Origin: Desulfosporosinus cupriresistens
Lineage (GTDB): Bacteria; Bacillota; Desulfitobacteriia; Desulfitobacteriales; Desulfitobacteriaceae
Reading direction: 5' to 3'
DNA: 51,447 nt
NCBI RefSeq assembly: GCF_001707885.1
Contig: NZ_MASS01000032.1
Location: 1 to 51,447, forward strand
The position numbers and the translations under genes were made by a program. The notes beneath the pieces are model-generated. The model searched no databases, was not told where the DNA came from, and was given only the letters and a program-made list of their open reading frames with translations. Shown here piece by piece: positions 39,618 to 48,936 of the stretch. Positions within the stretch are counted from its first letter, which is position 1, and each line of letters opens with the position of its first letter.

Positions 39618-41300
39618 TTAATGAATGAGCGAGGCAATCGTCGGCATTATGCCTGCAATCGTCGGGATCATTCCTTGAAGCACATATGCTTGAAGATACG
39701 TCATAGCGCAGATAATCAACAGCAGGAAGAGTGAATGTTTAAGTGTGAAACGGAAGAGGTCAGACTCTTTGCCAACTAAACCAGTTGCTGCTGCAGCCAC
39801 AGCAATAGATTGTGGCGAAATCATTTTTCCTACAACACCACCGGAGCTATTAGCCGCAATGGTCAGAACAGGATTAACGCCGATTTGCTGAGCGGTAACT
39901 TGCTGCAATTGACCAAACAGTGCGTTCGCAGATGTATCAGAACCCGTTAAGAATACGCCGAGCCAACCGAGGACCGGTGCGAAGAATGGGAAAGCATGAC
40001 CTGTTTGGGCAAACAAAAGACCCAGGGTATAAGAGAGGCCAGAGTAGTTAGCAATGTATGCAAAACCTAACACCGAACCAATGGTAATGATAGGATAGAC
40101 GAGAGTTTTCACCGTTGACCCAGCTACTTTAGCACCTCTTGCCGGACTAATGCCGAGAATCAACATGGTGATAAGACTTGTAATGAGGATTGCTGTCCCA
40201 GCGGCTGCAAAGAAATCCCACTTGTAACCAGCCCCGTAGACTGTTGGTTTGCTGACGATTGGCATGGTTTTCAAAACCAGGCCATCCAGACCAGGCCAGT
40301 GAGGGATGTTTACGAACCATTTGAGGTTTTTACCGATAAGATCTTTAAAGGAACTTGTTCCCCAAATACCTACCATCACCGTGAGTACTGCAAATGGAGA
40401 CCATGCTTTAATAATCTGACTGGTAGTATACGTTTTAAACTCGGCGACCTTTTCACCGCTCTCACTAGGGAAACGCCAGATGTTCTTAGGTTTCCAGACT
40501 TTGAGCAAGATAACTGTGGAAATTAGTGAAAACAAGGAAGCAATGATATCCGGGAGTAAAGGTCCGAGGAAATTAGAAGACCACCACTGTGCAACCGCAA
40601 AGGAAACACCTGAAACAGCAATAGCAGGAAGTACTTCTTTAGCACCTTTCCAACCAGCCATAAGAATAATCAAATATAAAGGAACGAAGACCGAAAGGAA
40701 TGGAAGTTGACGTCCTACGGCAGCGGAGATGATGCTAGCATTAACCCCGGTCACTGCACCTGCGGTAATAATCGGAACACCGATCCCACCGAAGGCAACT
40801 GGTGCCGTGTTGGCAATTAAACAAAGTCCTGCCGCATAGAGGGGTTCAAAACCCAGACCAATCAGGATCGCGCCAGAAATTGCAACGGGAGTACCAAATC
40901 CTGCAGCTCCCTCTAAAAACGCACCAAATGAAAATGCAATGAGCAGAGCTTGAAGACGGCGATCACTAGACAAGGAGGCAATCGAACTTTTAATAATTTC
41001 AAACTGGCCAGCTTCGACTGTCAAGTTATACAGAAAAACGGCCGTTACAATAATCCAGGCAATAGGGAATAGTCCATTTAGGATACCGAGAGCACTTGCA
41101 GAAAGTGCAGTCCCTAGTGGCATCTTGTAAACAAGCATTACATCAACAATTGTGAATAAGAGCGTGGTACTCCCAGCGATATGACCTTTCATTCGTTTGA
41201 TAGTTAGTGCCCAAAACAGATAAAAGATAGGAAGGGATACCGCGAGTGCTGTAAGTCCAATACTATTTCCAAGTGCGGCATAGTTTTGTGTCCATGGCAT
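39618..41300 (-). CDS. lctP: L-lactate permease (LctP family)
   Basis: This protein of about 560 residues has 12 or more membrane segments and LctP-family segments such as FLEGAAGFGTPVAISGAIL, APVAFGGIGVPI, LGVFLTGSDTSANALFG and GVVGKMISPQSIAVA. It imports lactate or glycolate with protons. ATG 41300 is the likely start, following AAAGGTGG. It heads the lactate locus. The promoter at 41454-41482 with an operator-like palindrome lies upstream. Confidence 0.96.
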   Translation of the reverse strand: MPWTQNYAALGNSIGLTALAVSLPIFYLFWALTIKRMKGHIAGSTTLLFTIVDVMLVYKMPLGTALSASALGILNGLFPIAWIIVTAVFLYNLTVEAGQFEIIKSSIASLSSDRRLQALLIAFSFGAFLEGAAGFGTPVAISGAILIGLGFEPLYAAGLCLIANTAPVAFGGIGVPIITAGAVTGVNASIISAAVGRQLPFLSVFVPLYLIILMAGWKGAKEVLPAIAVSGVSFAVAQWWSSNFLGPLLPDIIASLFSLISTVILLKVWKPKNIWRFPSESGEKVAEFKTYTTSQIIKAWSPFAVLTVMVGIWGTSSFKDLIGKNLKWFVNIPHWPGLDGLVLKTMPIVSKPTVYGAGYKWDFFAAAGTAILITSLITMLILGISPARGAKVAGSTVKTLVYPIITIGSVLGFAYIANYSGLSYTLGLLFAQTGHAFPFFAPVLGWLGVFLTGSDTSANALFGQLQQVTAQQIGVNPVLTIAANSSGGVVGKMISPQSIAVAAAATGLVGKESDLFRFTLKHSLFLLLIICAMTYLQAYVLQGMIPTIAGIMPTIASLIH

Positions 41301-41435
41301 TAATAATTCCACCTTTCCTTAAGTATTTTTATATCTTTACCCTCTCTCCTCGACCTTATTCAGGTCTTTGCATCTCACCCCCCTTTTTGCTTTTCTCAAG
41401 CAAAGATGGACAACCAAACCAACTGATAGTATAGC

Positions 41436-41482
41436 GGTCAGACCACTACACATATATTAATCTAATGTTGCGAAAATTTCAA
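41436..41482 (-). promoter_or_regulatory. Promoter and operator in front of lctP
   Basis: On the minus strand TTGAAA (41477-41482), a 17-base spacer and TAATAT (41454-41459) form a sigma-A promoter. The palindrome GGTC-A-GACC lies at 41436-41444, roughly at the start of transcription. The whole segment is nearly repeated before the glcD-like gene. A GntR/FadR-type repressor sitting here would block initiation. Confidence 0.78.
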
Positions 41483-41563
41483 TATGTAAATCGTATTGTG
41501 AAAAGAAATACTATATAATAACACTAAATTTGTTATTTTCAGTCGAATATATGTACCTCAGGT

Positions 41564-41611
41564 AAATAAACAGCGAAGAAGCCCTTCAGAAGGCTTCTTC
41601 GCTGTTTATTT
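41564..41611. terminator. Strong bidirectional-type terminator
   Basis: A 20-bp perfect stem (41564-41583 with 41592-41611) closes on CTTCAGAA. It ends in T-rich sequence on both strands. It ends the minus-strand gene at 41649 and isolates it from the lctP promoter. Confidence 0.92.
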
Positions 41612-41648
41612 TTGTAATCTGTTTTCTGCAACTTATCTAGGCAATTGA

Positions 41649-42113
41649 CTAACGTGAATATTTCTGTTCCAGCAATTTTGTCTCATGCTGAAACGATTGA
41701 CTTAATCTAAAAAGCAGTCGTTCCATGTCCAAGCGGTGAAGGGAGATATTCTCGGGGCTTAAGAACTCGATTTTACGAAATTCAGGTTTAATCAAGAGGG
41801 GAAGCAGATCATCGAGATTTTCAATACGGAGGGTCAATATAATAGGCGCATAGGCAGCCTCATGATTACGTCTCCCATCCTCTTGACTCACCGTATAGAC
41901 TTCAAGACTCAAATCGACATCTTCAATAAAAATTCCTTGCAGTGGAACATTACGCAACAAGGCAACCTGTTGTTCTCTCATCGTTTCCGCTATTTGTTCT
42001 TTACTTTTGCTCCCAAAGAAAAAGCGTCCGCTTCGCGATTCACCCCGATAGTCCAAGCGAATTCGCACACGAATATGTTCCGTTAGGAGCTCATTCCCAA
42101 TCCGAATTTTCAT
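41649..42113 (-). CDS. Hypothetical protein
   Basis: This 154-residue soluble protein begins KIRIGNELLTEHIRVRIRLDYRGE, then a charged region, two beta-rich segments and a helical C-terminus. No motif, cysteine pair or membrane segment is recognised. It is a single gene between a strong terminator and a divergent stress-protein-like gene. The codon pattern and length support it as real; the upstream AT-rich gap holds its promoter. Confidence 0.7.
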   Translation of the reverse strand: MKIRIGNELLTEHIRVRIRLDYRGESRSGRFFFGSKSKEQIAETMREQQVALLRNVPLQGIFIEDVDLSLEVYTVSQEDGRRNHEAAYAPIILTLRIENLDDLLPLLIKPEFRKIEFLSPENISLHRLDMERLLFRLSQSFQHETKLLEQKYSR

Positions 42114-42292
42114 CTTCCATATCTCCGTTTCTCTATTTTAAAGCTTTTATATCTTTCTATTACATCATAAAAATATTCTCCATCCGTTTGATTTTCTCCT
42201 GCAAGTCTTGAATTTAGGGTTGTAATTTGTGGACATACTAAAAAAAATGCCGAAGGTTATACTAACATAATTATTAAAGGAGGATAAACGAA

Positions 42293-42805
42293 ATGAGAAA
42301 AACAGCGATCGCAATTTTCAAAGGTCCTCAGCAAACAAAAGAGGCAATCGAGGAAATTCAAGGTGAATCCTTGGCAAATAGCAAGATATCCGTCATGGTT
42401 AGAGTTGAATACCTCCATCAAGGCGAATTCCGTGAAGAAATTGCCAATGAATTAGCTTATTACCCCAGTGAAATCAACTTAGACAAATTTAATGCTTGGT
42501 TAGTTCAAGCTCCACCGTTCAACGTACCCAACCTAGGTGAAGTGGTTGTCGCCGGCCCTTTGGCAAGTCAACTTATGCACCAACCTCAGGACCGTGGACT
42601 TGTTGAGGTGCTTCTCACTTATGGACTTTCTGAAATCCGGGCACGGCATTATGAACATGAAGTGCGTACAGGTCATTGGCTTGTACTGATCCAAACAAGC
42701 CACGAAAAAATAAATTCTGTGGCAAACGCCTTACGTGCCTTTGGCGGTAGAGATATTGAAAAATGGAATACTGAAATCGAGCATCCTATTTACCCAATTG
42801 GTTAG
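42293..42805 (+). CDS. General-stress-protein-17M-like hypothetical protein
   Basis: This 170-residue protein starts RKTAIAIFKGPQQTKEAIEEI and ends with ARHYEHEVRTGHWLVLIQTSHEK and GRDIEKW. This resembles the YflT/YsnF-like domain of stress-induced proteins, which have repeated beta-alpha units. The similarity is by eye. AAAGGAGG precedes the ATG. Its stop is only 13 bases from the convergent rluB stop, with no terminator between. Confidence 0.6.
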   Translation: MRKTAIAIFKGPQQTKEAIEEIQGESLANSKISVMVRVEYLHQGEFREEIANELAYYPSEINLDKFNAWLVQAPPFNVPNLGEVVVAGPLASQLMHQPQDRGLVEVLLTYGLSEIRARHYEHEVRTGHWLVLIQTSHEKINSVANALRAFGGRDIEKWNTEIEHPIYPIG

Positions 42806-42818
42806 ATTCAAATTTCCT

Positions 42819-43604
42819 TCATAGCCCTACTTGGGAACGCAATTCCTTCACTTCTTTAACAGTAAGTGCCCGGTAATTCCCTAACTGGAGCGTCTTCTCG
42901 AGGGTTAACGGTCCAAAACTAACCCGTTCAAGCTTAACCACTAAATATCCTAGGGCAGCAAACATCCGTCGGATTTGGCGATTTCGACCTTCATGAATTG
43001 TCACTTCTAAGATTTCTAACTGCCCTTCCTTAGAATTTACCTTTGTTTCCTTTGCAACACCGCTCAGGCGCTTAACTTTAGCGGGAGCGGTGTTACCATC
43101 TTCAAGAAGTACTCCTTTCCGTAACTCTTCGAGCGCATTAATACTAACCGAGCCCTGTACCCAAACCCGGTACGTTTTCTCGACTCCATACGAGGGATGC
43201 ATTAAGCGATGAGCTAATTCACCATCGTTAGTAAGCACTAATAAGCCCGATGTATCGTAATCCAATCTTCCGACAGGATATACCCGTACCGGAGCATCTT
43301 TCATTAAATCAACCACGGTGGGACGCCCTTGCGGATCACTAGCACTGGTAATAACGCTTATTGGTTTATTAAATAAATAATAGTACAACCTCTCGGATCG
43401 CTGAACCGGGTGCCCATCCACTTCAATATAGTCTTGAATTCTGACCTTGGTCCCTAATGCTAAAATTTTTTCTCCATTGACTGTCACTCGACCATCTATA
43501 ATAAGTCGTTCCGCATGTCGACGAGAGGCCACTCCAGCCTGGGCAAGCACTTTTTGTAGACGTTCTCCAGCTCCTTCATCTAGAGCTATGTTCTCACTTT
43601 TCAT
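42819..43604 (-). CDS. rluB: Pseudouridine synthase (RluB/RsuA family)
   Basis: This protein of about 261 residues has an N-terminal S4 domain (RLQKVLAQAGVASRRHAERLI) and the synthase core with the catalytic GRLDYDTSGLLVLTNDG and ILEVTIHEGRNRQIRRMFAALGY. RluB modifies 23S rRNA in the peptidyl transferase region. ATG 43604 is preferred, with GGAG upstream; an in-frame ATG at 43628 overlaps the upstream gene. It lies in the scp-spm-rlu neighbourhood common in spore formers. Confidence 0.94.
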   Translation of the reverse strand: MKSENIALDEGAGERLQKVLAQAGVASRRHAERLIIDGRVTVNGEKILALGTKVRIQDYIEVDGHPVQRSERLYYYLFNKPISVITSASDPQGRPTVVDLMKDAPVRVYPVGRLDYDTSGLLVLTNDGELAHRLMHPSYGVEKTYRVWVQGSVSINALEELRKGVLLEDGNTAPAKVKRLSGVAKETKVNSKEGQLEILEVTIHEGRNRQIRRMFAALGYLVVKLERVSFGPLTLEKTLQLGNYRALTVKEVKELRSQVGL

Positions 43605-43624
43605 GAATCTCCGGTCCCTTCTCC

Positions 43625-45031
43625 TCATCGATTAGTTTTAGGGTTATTAAGATCAAAAATGCCCGGCCCAACTTCCGGGTAACTATTCTGAATGTCTTCC
43701 CAAAAGAGCTCTTTCTGGGCACTTTGGGGAAGCTGAACAAAGTAATCAGCGGGAAACTTTTGCATTACTTTCGACGGGATGTCCTCGTCCTTTAGAATAG
43801 ATAGTCGAAAACCAACACGCCGAGCATAATAAAACGTCATCGGCGGTGGATCACTTAAGACGAGAATACTCGAGTCTGGTGTATGGTCTTGAATCCACTT
43901 GGCTTGAGTGAGATATTCTCGATTCCACTGATACTTAGGTGTTAAGTAGGTATAAGAACTTCGATTGATCAATATTAAGAGCATAATTACGATCACGGTT
44001 CCCGGCAGACTTTTTATCTGGCCGAGTGCATAGCCACTTAGCAAGGCACACAGGGGTAAAATTGGGACTAAGTAGTAATCTAAGGGAATACGAACACAAA
44101 CTAATCCAATATAAAGGGCAGCAATTCCTCCCCAAATCAGCAGGGCCATGCGCACCGGAGAGCGGGAAAAGATCAGGTGGCACATACCGAGACCTGAAAG
44201 AAAGAGAATACTGTCAGTAAACCCTCGCTGAATATTTCTTTCCATCAATTTCCAATTTAGATTGTGTACGTTCTTGGCCACTTGATCCGTCAAAATTCCT
44301 GAAACAAACTGACTTGAAGAAGCAACTTGAGAATGTACCCATAAATAATATACCATAGGTGGAATTAGCACAAACATACTATAATGGACAAGCTGAGCTA
44401 CTCGCTTACGATTTAGTGGCCAAAAGCCAAGCAGGAGGGCAACCGGAAATAACATTAACTGAGGAAGCTTGGCCAAGATTGCCCCGGCCATTAACAAGCC
44501 CACTTTCCAAATTCCTCTCTCCTGCTGCGTAATTCTCCATCGCCAGATCATAACTAAGGCCCAAATACTCCAAGCTTGGGCCATCGGTTCAGGCATAACA
44601 ACTCGTCCATAATAAATTGATAAGGGCATTAAGGCATAGATGGTTGCCGCATAAAGCCCTGCACGGTCGGTGAACATCTTCCGACCTAAATCATAGATTC
44701 CAACTACCGTAACCAAAGATAAGATAATCGACCATAGCCGTCCCCAAATATCTGCCCAACCAAACAAAGTCCATGTGCAAGCCAGTAGATAAGGCAAAAA
44801 AGGAAACTCCAATTCAACCTTTTGAGGGGTAACTCCATCATAATTAAGCTGGGGCAAGAAAACACTTGGAATATTTGTTAGTCGACCAAGCATATGGGTC
44901 GCCATACTCGCCGTGTCAGCTTGTCGCCAGCCTTGATTATCCAACAACGGATTGGTTATTCCCCGCAGACGGACTATCAAGGCCAGAAGTAGAATTAGAC
45001 ACAAGAGTATACGTCTTATTCCTCGACCCAT
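43625..45031 (-). CDS. ArnT/PMT-like glycosyltransferase (GT-C fold)
   Basis: This protein of about 468 residues has an N-terminal membrane segment, the external acidic motif DNQGWRQADTASMA, and 11 or so membrane segments. That is the layout of lipid-linked-sugar GT-C transferases of the GT39/GT83 type. Such enzymes move a sugar from a polyprenyl phosphate to a lipid or protein on the outside. ATG 45031 is chosen because the upstream part overlaps the GT2 gene; GGTGGAG lies before it. The pair with the GT2 enzyme upstream fits a polyprenyl-phosphate-sugar route. Confidence 0.88.
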   Translation of the reverse strand: MGRGIRRILLCLILLLALIVRLRGITNPLLDNQGWRQADTASMATHMLGRLTNIPSVFLPQLNYDGVTPQKVELEFPFLPYLLACTWTLFGWADIWGRLWSIILSLVTVVGIYDLGRKMFTDRAGLYAATIYALMPLSIYYGRVVMPEPMAQAWSIWALVMIWRWRITQQERGIWKVGLLMAGAILAKLPQLMLFPVALLLGFWPLNRKRVAQLVHYSMFVLIPPMVYYLWVHSQVASSSQFVSGILTDQVAKNVHNLNWKLMERNIQRGFTDSILFLSGLGMCHLIFSRSPVRMALLIWGGIAALYIGLVCVRIPLDYYLVPILPLCALLSGYALGQIKSLPGTVIVIMLLILINRSSYTYLTPKYQWNREYLTQAKWIQDHTPDSSILVLSDPPPMTFYYARRVGFRLSILKDEDIPSKVMQKFPADYFVQLPQSAQKELFWEDIQNSYPEVGPGIFDLNNPKTNR

Positions 45032-45819
45032 TCCACAGTACTCCACCTTTTGCGTTTTGTCTGATAGATTAGCTGGATATATCCCCAAATTGTAGCCCCT
45101 ATTCTCATTTTACTGGCACCAACCTTAAGTTCATAATGAAGTTTTAAGGGAACTTCAGTTACGAGCTCTGCTAAAGGAGCAACTTTTAATAACAATTCAA
45201 CCATTCCTGAAAAATTCTGGCTTTTAATTATATTCGGACCATATATTCGAGTTCCTTCAGCCAAGATGGAGAGCCGATAAGCACGGTACCCGCACGAATA
45301 ATCTCGCACTCCTGCAATGGGGAGAAAATAATGCATGACTTTCCCTGCTCCCCAAGATAGTACCTTACGCCCTAATGAAAGCCCATGCTGTTCACCGCCT
45401 TGAACATAACGCGAAGCAATCACAAGGTCGGCACCTGAACAAATGGCCTCACAAAGCAAAGGAATGCAGTTGGCCGGGTGGGTATTATCCGCATCCATCG
45501 TTATGAGCATGTCTGTAACTTCCTGCTCCTTGTAACCGGTATTTTCCGAGAGGTGACCTTGAGTTTGGTTATAATTCAAGACATACTGAAAACCGCTGTT
45601 TAAGGCTGCTCCAAGCCCTTGATTTTGATCATGGTTAACTTTGTGGACGTTTTTATGCGTCATAGCATATTTATCGACAACTTCCTGAGTTCGATCTGAG
45701 CTTCCATCATTAACGACAACGATCTGATGTGGGATTGGTGCACAATTCTGCGCGATGTCTTCGAGCAAGTTTGGAAGGGCTGCGGCCTCATTATACGCAG
45801 GTAGAACTATATATAGCAT
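45016..45819 (-). CDS. GT2 family glycosyltransferase (polyprenyl-phosphate sugar synthase-like)
   Basis: This protein of about 267 residues starts LYIVLPAYNEAAALPNLL and has VVVNDGSSDRTQE (nucleotide-sugar binding), DADNTHP (DxD motif) and SCGYRAYRLSIL. This is the GT-A pattern of dolichol-phosphate mannose/glucose synthases. It has no membrane segments at the C-terminus. It would make the polyprenyl-phosphate sugar used by the ArnT-like protein, whose start it overlaps by 16 bases. ATG 45819 is preferred; GGGGG lies upstream. Confidence 0.9.
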   Translation of the reverse strand: MLYIVLPAYNEAAALPNLLEDIAQNCAPIPHQIVVVNDGSSDRTQEVVDKYAMTHKNVHKVNHDQNQGLGAALNSGFQYVLNYNQTQGHLSENTGYKEQEVTDMLITMDADNTHPANCIPLLCEAICSGADLVIASRYVQGGEQHGLSLGRKVLSWGAGKVMHYFLPIAGVRDYSCGYRAYRLSILAEGTRIYGPNIIKSQNFSGMVELLLKVAPLAELVTEVPLKLHYELKVGASKMRIGATIWGYIQLIYQTKRKRWSTVEWVEE

Positions 45820-45869
45820 ACTACACAATGCCCCCTTTCGGTTCATCGTTAGTATGCACAAAGTATGAA

Positions 45870-46409
45870 TCAATAAAACGTCTTGGTGACAATCCAAACA
45901 GAAACGATTAGACCAATGAGATCGGCTAATAATCCTAATTTTAAAGCGTAACGATATTTTTTGATGCCCACTGAACCAAAATAGACCGTTAGCACGAAGA
46001 ATGTGGTGTCTGTACTGCCCTGAAGAGTTGAAGCTAATCGTCCAATAAAGGAATCCGGTCCATGTTGATTAATTAGTTGGGTTGCTACCCCTAAGGCTCC
46101 CGATCCGCTCAGAGGACGCATGATAGCTAATGGGATAATCGCTGCAAAGTTTGAATCGAAACCTAAAAACCCGAATAGCGGCTGTAACCAATGCGATATT
46201 ATATCGAGTGCTCCTGAATCTACAAAAACCCTAATAGACACAAGCATTCCAATTAAAAAGGGAAGGATCCGTACACCAGTTTTGAACCCTTCCTCTGCTC
46301 CAGCCACAAAGGATTCATAGACAGGGACATTACGCAGGTAGGCGAGCACCGGGATAAGTAATAAGAGTAATGGAATCGCCCAACGAGAAATCTCAGCAAT
46401 AACTCTCAT
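45870..46409 (-). CDS. spmB: Spore maturation protein B
   Basis: This 179-residue membrane protein with nucleoside-recognition (Gate) domain features has VYESFVAGAEEGFKTGVRILPFLIGML and PLSGSGALGVATQLI, as in SpmB. SpmA and SpmB are needed for normal spore core dehydration. It overlaps spmA by 4 bases. Confidence 0.95.
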   Translation of the reverse strand: MRVIAEISRWAIPLLLLLIPVLAYLRNVPVYESFVAGAEEGFKTGVRILPFLIGMLVSIRVFVDSGALDIISHWLQPLFGFLGFDSNFAAIIPLAIMRPLSGSGALGVATQLINQHGPDSFIGRLASTLQGSTDTTFFVLTVYFGSVGIKKYRYALKLGLLADLIGLIVSVWIVTKTFY

Positions 46410-46987
46410 TTTTTCCTCCTGTGACGAATAAGGTAATCAGCGATGATTGCAACGGACATAGCACATCCTGTCGCAACGATTGTAGTGCCGATAATTTCTG
46501 TTGGGTTTGCTGAATTCGCCTTAAGTCGCACTCCTATAATCGTAGCTGGGATAAGGGTAATACAAGATGTGTTTAAAGCAAGAAAGGTAATCATTGCCGG
46601 GCTTGCTACATCGGGTGTCGGGTTTTCCTTTTGAAGTTCTTGCATAGCCTTTAATCCGAAAGGTGTTGCGGCATTACCCAGTCCTAATATATTAGCACTC
46701 AAATTCATGATGATAGCCCCAAGTGCCGGACTATCTGGCTTAAGTGAAGGAAATAAATGACGAATTGCAGGTCCGAATAAACGGGCAATCCCTTTAACAA
46801 AACCAGCCTCCTCCGCCAGGCGCATGAGACCTAACCATAAGCTCATCACACCAATCAGTTCTATGGCAACCTCTACTCCTAGTTCAGCTGCTTTCAGAGC
46901 AGATACCGTTACACTTTCGATATGCCCATTGAGCGCAGAGACGATAATTCCAGTCGCCAACATTAAAAGCCAGATGAGATTAACCAT
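46406..46987 (-). CDS. spmA: Spore maturation protein A
   Basis: This 193-residue membrane protein has MSLWLGLMRLAEEAGF and the SpmA motif LSANILGLGNAATPFGLKAM, plus LNTSCITLIPATIIG. It works with SpmB in spore core dehydration. AGGGGGTG precedes ATG 46987. In many spore formers dacB lies just upstream; here the next upstream gene is gerW and no dacB is in view. A terminator lies between gerW and spmA. Confidence 0.95.
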   Translation of the reverse strand: MVNLIWLLMLATGIIVSALNGHIESVTVSALKAAELGVEVAIELIGVMSLWLGLMRLAEEAGFVKGIARLFGPAIRHLFPSLKPDSPALGAIIMNLSANILGLGNAATPFGLKAMQELQKENPTPDVASPAMITFLALNTSCITLIPATIIGVRLKANSANPTEIIGTTIVATGCAMSVAIIADYLIRHRRKK

Positions 46988-47028
46988 TTCCCACCCCCTA
47001 TTTCAATAGAATGTATGATAAGGACAAC

Positions 47029-47056
47029 TAAAAAAGAACGAGAAATCTCGTTCTTT
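47029..47056 (-). terminator. Terminator after gerW
   Basis: On the minus strand AAAGAACGAG pairs with CTCGTTCTTT (10 bp) across an ATTT loop, then further T follow. It separates the gerW transcript from spmAB. Confidence 0.85.
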
Positions 47057-47106
47057 CTTGGTTATCCAATCCTATTACTATTATTGCGCTCATAGTCATG
47101 ACCAAT

Positions 47107-47550
47107 CTAGTCGCGGGCAATTATAATGTCATCCGAAACTTTCTTCTTTTTCTGAAACATTCCCGCAATCTTGTCTAACAGATCAGGAACTGTATCGATC
47201 AAGCGATCAACTACCACATTACTATCGACAGGAAGAAGTCGAATTGTCCCATTACCTACGACTAAAAAACCAACAGGTTGTACTGATACTCCCGCTCCTG
47301 CACCGCCCCCAAAAGGAAGTGATGGTGCTTGTCCTGGTGTGCCGCCTGAATTTCCTTTTTCTTTATCGTCATCTGGTGGTGCAAATTCACTACCACCTGC
47401 TGCGAAACCACAAGAAACCCGTGATATTGGAATAATCACGGATCCATCTGGACTTTCTACCGGATCTCCAACAATCGTGTTCACATCCACAATCTGTTGG
47501 ATGCTCTCCATGGCTGTTTTCATCAAGGATTCAATAGGATGATTCCCCAT
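47107..47550 (-). CDS. gerW: Sporulation protein GerW (YtfJ)
   Basis: This 147-residue protein begins HPIESLMKTAMESIQQIVDVNTIVGDP and has the family core IIPISRVSCGFAAGGSEF, then a Gly/Pro-rich linker and the segment GAGVSVQPVGFLVV. GerW/YtfJ is a forespore protein needed for normal germination with L-alanine in Bacillus. GGGGG lies before ATG 47550. It is 4 bases after the YtfI-like gene, as in Bacillus (ytfI-ytfJ). Confidence 0.95.
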   Translation of the reverse strand: MGNHPIESLMKTAMESIQQIVDVNTIVGDPVESPDGSVIIPISRVSCGFAAGGSEFAPPDDDKEKGNSGGTPGQAPSLPFGGGAGAGVSVQPVGFLVVGNGTIRLLPVDSNVVVDRLIDTVPDLLDKIAGMFQKKKKVSDDIIIARD

Positions 47551-47554
47551 ACAG

Positions 47555-48199
47555 CTACCCCCTTATACCCCGCTTAAACGTTCGCAGTAGATTTATTCCT
47601 ACAAAAATAATATGACCGATTCGCAAGTGGAATATGCATTGAATATCGCACAAAAAACCTTCTTTTTTAAATTGCGGAACAACAACCAGAGCTGGACATG
47701 GGACTTCGACCGTCACCTGTTGATATAGGCGCGAAAGTGCAAAACCAAACATAGTCCAAAAAGCTCCCGCTGCGATCGCCGTCTGGGATGCATCCTTATA
47801 GCCAATTTCTATACGCCAGTTAATGGACCTGCAATGGATTCCTCTGTAAAATTGACTCTTCACTCGATTTAAACGCCGTAACAAACGAGGAACATGTAGC
47901 CAAAGTCGAGATAACCAACCTCTTCGTATATAGCGAAAACGCGCTGTTGTCGTGGCTTGTCGTTCACCCCCTTTACTTTTAGCAACTTGTTCGATTTCCA
48001 GCTGCGGCCCTTTTTCCCATTCTAATTGAAGGGTTGGAATCTGATATTGAGTATGCCATAGCCCGTGGAAGGCAGACAAATCGATATCAATATGATCTTC
48101 CTCTTCGATACGTCGGTATCGAAAATTCACTTCAGCTTTTAATGCTAAGCTAAGTAGTAACAGAATAGCCACTGCGAGCAAGAATGCTAAAACCCGCAC
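47555..48199 (-). CDS. DUF2953 (YtfI-like) membrane-anchored protein
   Basis: The product has an N-terminal membrane segment (VLAFLLAVAILLLLSLAL), then a soluble domain with KAEVNFRYRR and a late FWTMFGFALSRLY segment, matching the DUF2953/YtfI family. GTG 48199, 8 bases after GGAGG, is preferred; in-frame ATG codons at 48223 and 48283 are further upstream without a good site. It is linked to gerW as in Bacillus. The molecular role is unknown. Confidence 0.88.
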   Translation of the reverse strand: MRVLAFLLAVAILLLLSLALKAEVNFRYRRIEEEDHIDIDLSAFHGLWHTQYQIPTLQLEWEKGPQLEIEQVAKSKGGERQATTTARFRYIRRGWLSRLWLHVPRLLRRLNRVKSQFYRGIHCRSINWRIEIGYKDASQTAIAAGAFWTMFGFALSRLYQQVTVEVPCPALVVVPQFKKEGFLCDIQCIFHLRIGHIIFVGINLLRTFKRGIRG

Positions 48200-48382
48200 C
48201 AAAAACCCCTCCGTACTCCACATCTCGTCATATTGACTGTATCTAAATAGGTAAGATACCCTAATTAGAAATGTTCTATACAATATTCCATATTTTTGAA
48301 CATAACTATATCGCTTTCTTAAATAAGGGAACTATGAAGAAGGACAACTAATATAGCTGCCCTTCCCCATTTACTAACTAAA

Positions 48383-48628
48383 TTATTGACTGACGAAAGT
48401 GATTGCGCGTATCGGAATTCGCACAACAGGACGATGACCATCGATCGGAGTACCCACATTTGAAAAAAGTTTTGCATTGGTTAATAGTGCGACGCCATCT
48501 TGAAGTCCGCCGAAGCTACCGATCCAGAAACTGGAATCCATACCTATCCGGAGCGTTGCACCGATTGGATAGGTGTCAAAAAGTGCAACGATTCGAGGGA
48601 CACAAGGTGCTCCAAAGCCGAAGCCCAT
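48383..48628 (-). CDS. Small glycine-rich hypothetical protein
   Basis: This 81-residue product starts at ATG 48628, 7 bases after AAAAGGGG. It is rich in glycine and aromatic residues (GFGFGAPCVPRI, then DSSFWIGSFGG) with alternating hydrophobic residues, suggesting a small beta-barrel or coat-like protein. It has no known family. It lies among spore genes, so a sporulation role is possible but not shown. The 290 bases upstream, to scpB, hold only a small hairpin and AT-rich sequence. Confidence 0.55.
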   Translation of the reverse strand: MGFGFGAPCVPRIVALFDTYPIGATLRIGMDSSFWIGSFGGLQDGVALLTNAKLFSNVGTPIDGHRPVVRIPIRAITFVSQ

Positions 48629-48936
48629 AAAATAACCCCTTTTCTCCATAATTTGGGCCGCTCAAGCGGCCTAGAAGATTGGCCGACCAAACTGAGATAT
48701 TAGCAGATCGGAGGTTATTTCACTTTCTAATTCCATAATATGGATTAATCTCTATTATGTTACCCAATTATCAGGAGTCATGTACCCTTAAATGAATAAC
48801 TATTGCTACACCGTCGCCTAACTTTATATTTGTTGATTAATGCTTCTGTGTTTCAAGAAGCAGTTAGCTATCTCGAAAAAATGCCCAAATCATAGACTTA
48901 GATTTGCTCTTAAATAACTATTCAAGCGTCAGAGCA

